DNA of 8,486 nt, taken from positions 1-8,486 of the forward strand of contig JAHFHI010000038.1 of the NCBI GenBank assembly GCA_023246995.1. Reading direction: 5' to 3'. The stretch is from Candidatus Omnitrophota bacterium (lineage in GTDB: Bacteria > Omnitrophota > Omnitrophia > Omnitrophales > Aquincolibacteriaceae). Shown piece after piece: positions 1 to 6,765 of the stretch; the stretch's first letter is position 1, and each line of letters starts with the position of its first letter. The notes beneath the pieces were generated by a model, which worked only from the letters and a program-made list of their open reading frames with translations, searched no databases and had not been told where the DNA came from. The position numbers were made by a program, and so were the translations under genes.

Positions 1-1129
1 ACGAAAGCCCTCCCGCCTGTTCCCCCCAGGCTTCCAGATGCCTCTTGAGGGGTTTGTTTTGAAGAAAGGATTCATAAAGCTCGGACTCATAAGCCGCGAT
101 TTCCGAAAAACAATAACCCGCCTGGACGGCCAGGTCCCCGAAGGTCTTGATCCGCGAACGGTAAAGAAGCGCGATCCGCTTCCATTTTTCAGGCGGCATT
201 TTCTTAAAAGCTTTTGCCGCGTCACTCTCGGGGTTTAGCTTTGAGAATTCGTCGTAAAATGCGGAAATTCTCGCCGTATACTGGGCTTCGCCGAGCTTCT
301 TGATGTGCTGGGCATTCAGCCACTCGAGCTTATCCGTGTCAAATCGGGCATTGGCCTTGCTCACTTTTTTTAAAGAAAATTTCTTGATGAGCTCCTCGAG
401 GCCGTAAAATTCCTGGTTGCCTTCGGTCCCCCACCCGAGCAGCGCCAAGTAATTAAGGAGCCCTTCCGGCAGGAAACCGGCCTGGCGAAAGTTTGAGAGC
501 GAAACAGCCCCGTGGCGCTTTGAAAGCGGCGTGCCGTCCTGGCCCAAAATGAGCGGCAGATGGGCGTATTTAGGCGGCTTCCAGCCAAGGGCCTCAAAAA
601 GCAGGGCCTGGCGCGGGGTGTTGGGCACATGATCATCGCCCCGGATCACGTGCGTAATCTCCATATCATGGTCATCGACCACGCAGGCCAGATGATAGGT
701 CGGATAGCCGTCGGACTTTAAAATCACGAGATCCCCGAATAGGGCCGCGTCAAAGCTCACTTCGCCGTGAACGAGGTCGTGAAAAACAGCCTTTCGGGCC
801 GGCATCTTAAACTTAATGGCCCGCTTGGCCCCGATCACCTCTTCGTAAGCCGCGCCGCGGCTGACCAGCTCCTCGGCCGCTTCCGCGTAGCGCTTCAGAC
901 GCTCACTTTGGCGCACGATCTCTTCATCCCATTTGAGGCCGAGCCACGTGAGGGCGCTTAAAATTTCATCCTCGTATTCCTTGCGCGAACGTTCCCGGTC
1001 GGTGTCCTCGATCCTTAAGAGAAACTTGCCCTCGGTGCCCCGGGCGTAAAGATAGTTAAAAAGAGCGGTGCGCACGCCCCCGATATGCAGATACCCCGTC
1101 GGTGAAGGCGCGAAGCGGACACGTGTCAT
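1..1129 (-). CDS. gltX: Glutamyl-tRNA synthetase, 3' end cut off by the window edge
   Basis: Charges tRNA-Glu with glutamate using ATP (class I aminoacyl-tRNA synthetase, cytoplasm). The frame is open for 376 codons from the ATG at 1129 to the window edge. The N-terminus has the family opening FAPSPTG (residues 6-12), a HIGH-type signature HIGG at 15-18 and IEDTDR at 40-45. LKSDGYPTYHLA (138-149), VVDDH (150-154) and VIRGDDH (161-167) follow, then the KMSKS-type loop LSKRHGA (202-208). The anticodon-binding half begins after about residue 300 and is incomplete. Compared with the Thermus enzyme as remembered, about 35-40 residues are missing between GAAYE (about 92-96) and AIKFKMP (104-110), where many relatives carry a CP1 segment that often holds a Cys-type zinc site. 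The start matches the family N-terminus although no strong ribosome-binding site precedes it. It lies 42 bases after the response regulator. Family call is firm; discriminating versus non-discriminating specificity cannot be told. Confidence 0.96.
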   Translation of the reverse strand, partial: MTRVRFAPSPTGYLHIGGVRTALFNYLYARGTEGKFLLRIEDTDRERSRKEYEDEILSALTWLGLKWDEEIVRQSERLKRYAEAAEELVSRGAAYEEVIGAKRAIKFKMPARKAVFHDLVHGEVSFDAALFGDLVILKSDGYPTYHLACVVDDHDMEITHVIRGDDHVPNTPRQALLFEALGWKPPKYAHLPLILGQDGTPLSKRHGAVSLSNFRQAGFLPEGLLNYLALLGWGTEGNQEFYGLEELIKKFSLKKVSKANARFDTDKLEWLNAQHIKKLGEAQYTARISAFYDEFSKLNPESDAAKAFKKMPPEKWKRIALLYRSRIKTFGDLAVQAGYCFSEIAAYESELYESFLQNKPLKRHLEAWGEQAGGLS

Positions 1130-1171
1130 GAAAGTAAGAAACTCAAAGTCGGCAAGCAGATGCCTGAAAAA

Positions 1172-1537
1172 TCAGCTGGGATTTTGAGATGCGACCTGGG
1201 CGACGAGGCCGCGGACTCTGGCCAAGTCGAGGGGTTTTCGAAGGCAGGCGATAGCGCCTGAAGCCAAAACTTCACGCTCTTTATTGGGCGGCATATACCC
1301 CGACATGATCGCAACGGGTACGGGCCCGATTTTCTTGATCCGCTCAAAGACTTCCCGGCCTTCCATGCGCGGCATCAGGACATCTAAAAAAACAAGGGCA
1401 TACTGATTCTGCTGAATCTTCTCAAGGGCTTCATGGCCTCCGAAGGCTACGTCCACGTCATGGCCGTCTTCCTGCAGGATGTCGCGAAATTCTTCGCAAA
1501 TCAATTTCTCGTCGTCCACGATCAATATTTTGGCCAT
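1172..1537 (-). CDS. Single-domain response regulator (CheY-like receiver)
   Basis: A 121-residue protein consisting only of a receiver domain. It opens with MAKILIVDDE, giving the acidic pair Asp8/Asp9. The phosphoacceptor is Asp52 in VFLDVLMP, the switch Ser79 is in IMSGY, and the conserved Lys101 is in LRKP. There is no DNA-binding or enzymatic output domain, so it probably acts by protein contact or as a phosphorelay intermediate. It starts 16 bases after the nadK stop and ends 42 bases before gltX, so it probably shares their transcript. No histidine kinase is visible, so its partner is unknown. Its stop codon is TGA, which shows that TGA ends translation in this genome. Its place between nadK and gltX suggests no specific role. 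Confidence 0.93.
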   Translation of the reverse strand: MAKILIVDDEKLICEEFRDILQEDGHDVDVAFGGHEALEKIQQNQYALVFLDVLMPRMEGREVFERIKKIGPVPVAIMSGYMPPNKEREVLASGAIACLRKPLDLARVRGLVAQVASQNPS

Positions 1538-1549
1538 AAGCTCTGTCCG

Positions 1550-1555
1550 CTCCTT
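1550..1555 (-). promoter_or_regulatory. Ribosome-binding site for the response regulator
   Basis: AAGGAG on the minus strand, overlapping the TAA stop of nadK. The spacer to the ATG at 1537 is 12 bases, rather long, but the ATG is set by the family N-terminus MAKILIVDDE. Confidence 0.5.
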
Positions 1556-2396
1556 ATGCGGGAAATTTGAAATTCTCCCTCAATGCCGCAAAATAACTCC
1601 GCTTGGAACTTTTGACAAGCTTAAGCGGCAGGCTCGCGCGCGTAATCTCAATGCTATAGCTATCGTCGATTTCAAGATTTTCTTGACCGTCCGCGGTCAA
1701 AAGCGCCTTGGCTCCGGTGCCCGCTCCGCCGTCACGGTCAAGAATTCTGACCGAGATTTTCTCATCCGCCGAAAACACCATCGAGCGCAAGGCCGAAGCA
1801 TGCGGACAAATCGGCGTAATCATGATCGCCTCCAGCCTCGGGTGCACAATCGCCCCTCCGGCCGAAAGCGAGTAGGCCGTCGATCCCGTGGGGGTCGCAA
1901 TAATGATACCGTCCCCCGCGAAGGCCGTCAATTTTTCCTTGGAAACCGAAACCTCCAAACGCAGGATCCGTGAAAGGCCTTCCCGGCTTACGACAATGTC
2001 ATTTAAAGCCACAAGCCGTCTTTCCTTCCGGGTTTTTGCGCTTGAGGCGGTGCAGGAAAGCATGACTCGCTCCTCGATCCTCGATTGCCCGAGAAAAAAA
2101 GCGCCGAGCTCTTCGAAGACCTCCTCCTGCTTGACCTCGGTTAAAAAACCGAGCGCCCCGAGGTTGACCCCGAGAATAGGAATGCTGCGGGTTCGCATCT
2201 GATCGGCAATCGAAAGCAGCGTGCCGTCTCCGCCGAGGCAAATAATCAGTTCCCCGTCACGGGAAAACTCTTCGGAGGGCTGCCCGGCTATTTCGAAAAC
2301 TTCGGTATCCCGCTTGAGGAGCCAGTCTTTCAGGCGTGCACGCAAATCAACAGCGCCCTGCTTGCGTTCGTTGACCACAATGCCGACTTTGGTCAT
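1554..2396 (-). CDS. nadK: NAD kinase
   Basis: Phosphorylates NAD to NADP with ATP or polyphosphate in the cytoplasm, supplying NADPH-dependent biosynthesis. The 280-residue length is normal for bacterial NadK. Family motifs in order: GGDGT at 55-59 (phosphate donor site), GVNLGALGFLTE at 76-87, ALNDIVVSR at 130-138, GDG at 161-163, and the NAD-binding TPTGSTAYSLSAGG at 168-181. The C-terminal half (about 110-270) is the usual beta-rich domain. The ATG at 2396 gives the normal start, MTKVGIVVNE. It lies 8 bases after the dxs stop with no clear Shine-Dalgarno, so it may rely on re-initiation by ribosomes finishing dxs. It ends in TAA. In many bacteria tlyA and recN accompany nadK next to dxs; neither is seen here. 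Confidence 0.96.
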   Translation of the reverse strand: MTKVGIVVNERKQGAVDLRARLKDWLLKRDTEVFEIAGQPSEEFSRDGELIICLGGDGTLLSIADQMRTRSIPILGVNLGALGFLTEVKQEEVFEELGAFFLGQSRIEERVMLSCTASSAKTRKERRLVALNDIVVSREGLSRILRLEVSVSKEKLTAFAGDGIIIATPTGSTAYSLSAGGAIVHPRLEAIMITPICPHASALRSMVFSADEKISVRILDRDGGAGTGAKALLTADGQENLEIDDSYSIEITRASLPLKLVKSSKRSYFAALRENFKFPA

Positions 2397-2404
2397 GCGG
2401 GATC

Positions 2405-4318
2405 TTAGGAAGCCGAGACGCTCGCAGGCGTTTCGTGCCCGAGCCGCTCTGAAACCCGGCGGGCAATGGCCTCGGAGGACAGCCCGAAATGGTCGAGAAG
2501 AATTTCGCGGGTTCCGTGCTCGATAAATTCGTCCGGAAGGGCGAAGCGCTCGACTTGCACATCCGAAATGCCGCTCCCTTCGAGAAACTCAAGCACCCTT
2601 GAGCCGAATCCGCCCGTCAAAACATGCTCCTCGAGCGTGAAAAGAAAGCGGCTCTGCGCGAGCGAATCTAAAATGAGCCGGCCGTCGAGCGGGCGGGCAA
2701 AGCGCATGTTAACGACCCGGATCTCGATGCCGTGACGCCTTAAAATCTCATGGGCTTGAAGCGCGGACTCTACCATGGCACCGATCGCAAGGAGCGTGCC
2801 GTCACGGCCTTCGCGAAGAATTTCCCCTTCTCCGATGGCAAAGGGCCGGGCCGGCATTTCGTCATAAATTCTGGAGATATTTCCCCGCGGGAAGCGCATC
2901 GCAAAAATATGAGGGTATTCCATGCCAAGGCGCAGCATCTGTTCCATATCGCCCTCGCAGACAGGCGCGGCAATCACCGCATGCGGAATATGACCGAGGT
3001 AGCTGATGTCAAAAACGCCGTTATGCGTAGCGCCGTCGGCCCCCACCAAGCCGGCGCGGTCAAGAGCCAGAATGAGCGGCTGGCGCTGCAGCGCCACGTC
3101 ATGGACAAGCGAATCATGCGCGCGCTGGAGAAACGTCGAATAAATGGCGCAAACGGGCTTAACGCCTCCCTTGGAAAGCGCTCCGGCAAAACTGACCGCG
3201 TGCTGTTCGGCAATGCCGACATCAAAAAACCGTTCCGGAAATTCTTTTTGAAACTCCACAAGCCCCGTCCCGGAAGGCATGGCGGCCGTGATGGCCACGA
3301 CCCTGGAATCTTCGCGTGCAATTTTCATCAGGGCTTTGACAAACGCCTTGGTGTAGGAAATCCCTTCAAAACGGGCCCGGGCGACTTCCTTGGGGCTCTT
3401 GATTTTTTCCCCGGTCTTAACGTCAAAAGGCGTTACGCCGTGACCGCGCTCCGAATCCTGCTCCGCAAATAAACACCCCTTGCCTTTTTGGGTGATAATG
3501 TGGAGCAGGCTCGTCTCATGGAGCGCGAGCACCTTGCGCAGGGTGTGGACCAGCCCGATCACGTCATGGCCGTCGACAGGCCCGAAGTAGCGGAAACCAA
3601 GTTCCTCAAAAATAATCCCGGGCACAAGCAGGTGTTTCAAACCTTCGAGCCCCGAAGCCGCGAAACGCCGCAAGCGCGGAAATTTGTCGAGCTGCTTCTC
3701 GGCTTCGGCGCGCACCCGGTTGTAGAGCGGATTGGTAATGACCTTGTTAAGATACTTGCTGATGCCGCCCACGTTTTTTGAAATGGACATTTCGTTATCG
3801 TTTAGCACAATCAGCATGTCCCGCTTCATATGCCCGGCATTGTTCAAGGCCTCGTAAGCAAGCCCGGCCGTAAGCGCCCCGTCTCCGACCACGGCCACGA
3901 CTTTCTCCTGCGCGCCTTTCAAGTCGCGCGCCACGGCCAGACCGAGCGCCTGCGAAATGGCGGTGCCCGCGTGGCCTACGATAAAGGGGTCATGAGGGTT
4001 TTCAAACGGAGAGGGAAAACCGCTTAGGCCTCCGTGCTGACGCAGGCTGTGCATGCGTTCGCGCCGGCCGGTGATCATTTTATGCACATACGCCTGATGG
4101 CCGACATCCCAGCAGATTTTATCCGCCGGGGAATCGAGAACATAATGAAGCGCGATGTTCAGTTCGAGAGCGCCGAGGCTCGCGCCTAAATGCCCTCCGG
4201 TCTTGGCCACGCTCTCGATTAAAAAGGCCCGGTACTCGGCGGCAATCTCCGGAAGCTTTTCAAGCGGCAGGGCCTTAAGGTCCGCCGGAGAGCTTATTTT
4301 ATCGATCCATTGCCACAT
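2405..4318 (-). CDS. dxs: 1-deoxy-D-xylulose-5-phosphate synthase
   Basis: Condenses pyruvate and glyceraldehyde 3-phosphate into 1-deoxy-D-xylulose 5-phosphate, the first step of the DXP (MEP) isoprenoid route, using thiamine diphosphate. The 637-residue length is normal. Visible motifs: GGHLGASLG at 41-49, DVGHQAYVHK at 71-80 with its active-site His, the thiamine diphosphate/Mg motif from GDGALTAG (145-152) to LNDNEMSIS (172-180), FDVGIAEQHA at 365-374 with catalytic Glu371, and RAGLVGADGATHNGVFD at 421-437. A transketolase C-terminal domain follows. The start overlaps the end of the prenyl synthase gene by 20 bases in another frame and has a GAGGGG five bases upstream. All catalytic motifs I can check are intact. 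It shares a transcript with the gene for an enzyme that uses products of this pathway. Confidence 0.98.
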   Translation of the reverse strand: MWQWIDKISSPADLKALPLEKLPEIAAEYRAFLIESVAKTGGHLGASLGALELNIALHYVLDSPADKICWDVGHQAYVHKMITGRRERMHSLRQHGGLSGFPSPFENPHDPFIVGHAGTAISQALGLAVARDLKGAQEKVVAVVGDGALTAGLAYEALNNAGHMKRDMLIVLNDNEMSISKNVGGISKYLNKVITNPLYNRVRAEAEKQLDKFPRLRRFAASGLEGLKHLLVPGIIFEELGFRYFGPVDGHDVIGLVHTLRKVLALHETSLLHIITQKGKGCLFAEQDSERGHGVTPFDVKTGEKIKSPKEVARARFEGISYTKAFVKALMKIAREDSRVVAITAAMPSGTGLVEFQKEFPERFFDVGIAEQHAVSFAGALSKGGVKPVCAIYSTFLQRAHDSLVHDVALQRQPLILALDRAGLVGADGATHNGVFDISYLGHIPHAVIAAPVCEGDMEQMLRLGMEYPHIFAMRFPRGNISRIYDEMPARPFAIGEGEILREGRDGTLLAIGAMVESALQAHEILRRHGIEIRVVNMRFARPLDGRLILDSLAQSRFLFTLEEHVLTGGFGSRVLEFLEGSGISDVQVERFALPDEFIEHGTREILLDHFGLSSEAIARRVSERLGHETPASVSAS

Positions 4319-5144
4319 GTTTTCCCCTCGGAATGCGCTTCAGAAGATCATCGGCAAGGGCCTGAAGCTTTTGGCCCCTGCGGCCAAAGATTTTAATTTC
4401 ACGCTTGGCCACGGCAATCAAATCCCGAACCTTTTGGCGAATTTCGGAAGCTTTTAAAAGCTTGAGATAGCCGTCCCCGTCCACAAGATCGTCGACAAAC
4501 TGGAACGCGAGGCCCAAGGCCTCCCCGTAACGGTTCAAACGGGTCAGGGCATCCCTGGAAGCTCCCGCGGCCAAGCCCCCTGAAACGGCGCTCGCTTTGA
4601 TCAGCTTGCCCGTCTTATGAATGCTAATGTAGTCGGCCATCGGAAGCGTGAGCGTTACCGGACTTGCGGTCAAATCCGCAACCTGGCCGCCGATCATACC
4701 ATAAGTGCCGGCGGACGTCGATATCTCTGCGGCCAGCATGGCGGCCTTGCTGTAAGGCTTTACCTGGGAAAGAACTTGAAAAGCCAGGGTGAGCAGGCCG
4801 TCCCCGGCCAAAATCGCCACGGCTTCGCCGAACCGGCGGTGGCAAGTCGGCTTTCCCCGCCGGAGATCGTCATTATCAAGGGCGGGCAGATCGTCATGGG
4901 CTAAAGAATAGGCGTGGATAAGCTCAATGGCGCATGCGGGTTCAAGGGCGTCTGCGGGTTCTCCCCCGGCGGCTTCGGATGCGGCCATAGCCAGAACCGG
5001 CCGGAATCGCTTGCCCCCGGAGAGAACCGCGTAACGCATGGCTTCGTGAATCGGAAGAGGCGGCTGTCCGGCGGCCGGAAGGATGTCTTCAAGCATTCGT
5101 TCAATCCGGGCAAGCTCCTCTTTGAAATAACTTTCGTATTTCAC
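4299..5144 (-). CDS. ispA: Short-chain polyprenyl diphosphate synthase (IspA-type), with a shortened loop
   Basis: Condenses isopentenyl diphosphate with allylic diphosphates, probably to farnesyl or geranylgeranyl diphosphate. Motifs: GGKRFRP at 43-49, the first Asp-rich motif DDLPALDNDDLRRGKPT at 84-100, GMIGGQ at 149-154, HKTGKLIKAS at 176-185, and the second Asp-rich motif FQFVDDLVD at 214-222. After DDLVD the chain goes straight from GDG to YLKLLKASEIRQK. Set against E. coli IspA as remembered, about 18 residues carrying the conserved Gly-Lys...Gly-Lys-Thr loop are absent, yet the frame and the C-terminal helix are intact. Total length is 281 versus about 299. The GTG start overlaps the xseB stop as GTGA and has AAAAGGA nine bases upstream. 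Exact chain length of the product cannot be read from sequence; the region before the first Asp motif (AYSLAHDD) resembles farnesyl synthases. Confidence 0.9.
   Translation of the reverse strand: MKYESYFKEELARIERMLEDILPAAGQPPLPIHEAMRYAVLSGGKRFRPVLAMAASEAAGGEPADALEPACAIELIHAYSLAHDDLPALDNDDLRRGKPTCHRRFGEAVAILAGDGLLTLAFQVLSQVKPYSKAAMLAAEISTSAGTYGMIGGQVADLTASPVTLTLPMADYISIHKTGKLIKASAVSGGLAAGASRDALTRLNRYGEALGLAFQFVDDLVDGDGYLKLLKASEIRQKVRDLIAVAKREIKIFGRRGQKLQALADDLLKRIPRGKHVAMDR
4324..4329 (-). promoter_or_regulatory. Ribosome-binding site for dxs
   Basis: GAGGGG on the minus strand, five bases before the dxs ATG at 4318 and inside the last codons of the prenyl synthase gene. It supports this start and the 20-base gene overlap. 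Confidence 0.7.
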
Positions 5145-5485
5145 AAAAGCAGGTCCTTTTCCCCCTCATCCCCGGCCGCTTCCATCGTCCGGGTTTTTCC
5201 GCCTTTGCGGCGTCCGGGCTGAAACGCCGGGTTTAAATCCGAAGATTCGGAGGAATCGCTTTCCGGCTCGAAAGCTTCCTTCTTAAGAGTCCCGTCAAGA
5301 GACCGCGTCAACACTTCAATTTTCTTTTCAGCCTGCGAGAGGCGTTTCTGACAGAGAGCAGAAAGCTTCACGCCTTCTTCATATTTCTTGAGGGCTTCTT
5401 CAAGATCCAGACTCCCGCTTTCCAAATCGTCGACAATTTTTTCCAGCTTCTCAAGCGCTTTTTCAAATTTCAGTTCCTCGCTCAC
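5141..5485 (-). CDS. xseB: Exonuclease VII small subunit
   Basis: Small helical subunit that binds XseA to form exonuclease VII, which degrades single-stranded DNA into oligonucleotides. Residues 5-62 carry the family pattern: KFEKALEKLEKIVDDLESG, then LDLEEALKKYEEGVKL and a second helix with CQKRLSQAEKKIEVL. The 114 residues exceed the usual size of about 80. The extra C-terminal part (about 70-114) is Ser/Asp/Glu-rich, then Arg/Lys-rich, and is probably disordered. The GTG start overlaps the xseA stop (GTGA) and is preceded by a strong GAGGAGG at seven bases, so the two subunits are probably made in coupled fashion. The gene itself ends in TGA overlapping the GTG start of the next gene, a second demonstration that TGA is a normal stop here. 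Confidence 0.94.
   Translation of the reverse strand: MSEELKFEKALEKLEKIVDDLESGSLDLEEALKKYEEGVKLSALCQKRLSQAEKKIEVLTRSLDGTLKKEAFEPESDSSESSDLNPAFQPGRRKGGKTRTMEAAGDEGEKDLLL
5154..5160 (-). promoter_or_regulatory. Ribosome-binding site for the prenyl synthase gene
   Basis: AAAAGGA on the minus strand, nine bases before the GTG at 5144 and inside the end of xseB. Together with the GTGA overlap it supports the GTG start. Confidence 0.6.
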
Positions 5486-6765
5486 GGTTTAACCTCCTCG
5501 GCGATCAGGCCCCGGCCGGTCTCTTTTTGAACGGCCGTAACCTTGGAATGAATAATTCCTTTTCCCAACATTGTTTTGAGAGTCTCTCCCGGCCGGATAT
5601 CCCCGGCGCTTTTAAGAAGAAACCCGTCCGACTCGCGAAAGCTCAACGAGTAGCCGCGCCCCAGAATCCCGAGAGGGCTTAACGTTTCGAGCTTGCCGAG
5701 AACCCCCGCAAAGGCCTGGGCCTTCCGGTCAAGCAGGGTTTTCAGGTAATTCTGCAGCTGCCTGGAAAGTTCGTCAAGTCTTTGCGCGGACTGCTGAACC
5801 AAGACAAGAGGCTGCTTGAAAGCGTAGCTCTCCTGAAGCGCCTCTAGGCGGTCACGATGCCTTCTTAAAAAAACGCGGACGGCGTTATGCATCCGGGTCT
5901 GGTCATCCCGGAGATTCATGCGCAGTTCCTCGCTGTTTTGCACGACAAGCTCGGCCGCGGCCGATGGCGTTGGCGCTCTTAAATCCGCCGCAAGATCGCA
6001 GATCGTCCAATCGATTTCATGGCCGACCGCGGAAATGACCGGGATTTTGGAGCCGTAGACGGCCCGGGCCACGACCTCTTCATTAAAAGCCCAAAGATCT
6101 TCAAGACTTCCTCCGCCGCGGCCCACAATCAAAACATCAATCCCCTCGATCCCGTTCATTTCCTCGATGGCGCGCGCGATCTGCGCGGCCGCGCCTTCGC
6201 CCTGCACCAGGACGGGATTCAAAAGAATATCGGTCGCCGCAAATCGGCGGTTCATGACGTTTAAAATATCCCGGATCGCCGCCCCTGTGGGAGAAGTCAC
6301 GATCCCTACCGTCCTCGGGAAGCGCGGAATCGGCCGTTTCCGGGCGGCCTCAAAGAGCCCTTCTTTTTCAAGCTTTTCGCGAAGCTGGAGAAAGGCCAAT
6401 TGAAGCGCTCCAAGCCCCTGGGGCTCAAGACGTTCAATCGTGAGTTGATACTGCCCCCGGGGCTCATAGAGAGAAATTTTCCCGAAGGCAAAAACCTTAA
6501 GCCCGTCTTTTAATTCAAACTTGAGATACTGGTTGAGACGGCTGAAAAAAACCGCCGAGATTTGGGACTTCTCGTCCTTCAAAGTCAGGTACATGTGCCC
6601 TGACGTGTGTTTCTTGAAATTTGAAATTTCGCCTTCGATCCACACGCCCGCGTAGTGAGATTCCAGGAGCTGTCGTATCCCCCGGTTGATCTCGCTTACG
6701 CTGTAGACATGCCTTCCGGCCGAGGGGCTCGAAAGGCCGGCGGAAGGCGAAAGAGCGGGCTTCAC
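5482..6765 (-). CDS. xseA: Exonuclease VII large subunit
   Basis: Catalytic subunit of exonuclease VII, which acts in DNA repair and turnover of single-stranded DNA. The 427 residues begin with a short Ser/Pro-rich tail (1-18), then an OB-fold (about 19-115) with YSVSEINRGI and VWIEGEISNF. The nuclease domain follows: VGIVTSPTGAAIRDILNV (153-170), GRGGGSLEDLWAFNEE (215-230), SAVGHE (245-250) and DLRAPTPSAAAEL (261-273). A long helical stretch (about 275-360) precedes a C-terminal segment with LGRGYSL. The GTG at 6765 overlaps the far stop of ymdB as GTGA and has GAAAGG eight bases upstream, so xseA translation appears coupled to ribosomes that have read through the ymdB in-frame TGA. It ends in TGA. 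All family motifs I can check are present. Confidence 0.97.
   Translation of the reverse strand: MKPALSPSAGLSSPSAGRHVYSVSEINRGIRQLLESHYAGVWIEGEISNFKKHTSGHMYLTLKDEKSQISAVFFSRLNQYLKFELKDGLKVFAFGKISLYEPRGQYQLTIERLEPQGLGALQLAFLQLREKLEKEGLFEAARKRPIPRFPRTVGIVTSPTGAAIRDILNVMNRRFAATDILLNPVLVQGEGAAAQIARAIEEMNGIEGIDVLIVGRGGGSLEDLWAFNEEVVARAVYGSKIPVISAVGHEIDWTICDLAADLRAPTPSAAAELVVQNSEELRMNLRDDQTRMHNAVRVFLRRHRDRLEALQESYAFKQPLVLVQQSAQRLDELSRQLQNYLKTLLDRKAQAFAGVLGKLETLSPLGILGRGYSLSFRESDGFLLKSAGDIRPGETLKTMLGKGIIHSKVTAVQKETGRGLIAEEVKP
5493..5499 (-). promoter_or_regulatory. Strong ribosome-binding site for xseB
   Basis: GAGGAGG on the minus strand, seven bases before the xseB GTG at 5485, within the last codons of xseA. 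It decides for the GTG start. Confidence 0.8.

Noticed and set aside
1479..1973. Plus-strand open frame of 164 codons across the nadK/receiver junction
   Set aside because: It is antisense to two well-supported genes; its composition (Arg-rich, low complexity) is typical of a shadow frame.
2750..3472. Open frame of 240 codons on the plus strand opposite dxs
   Set aside because: It lies wholly within the strongly conserved dxs gene in antisense, has no recognisable motif, and reflects codon bias of the real gene.
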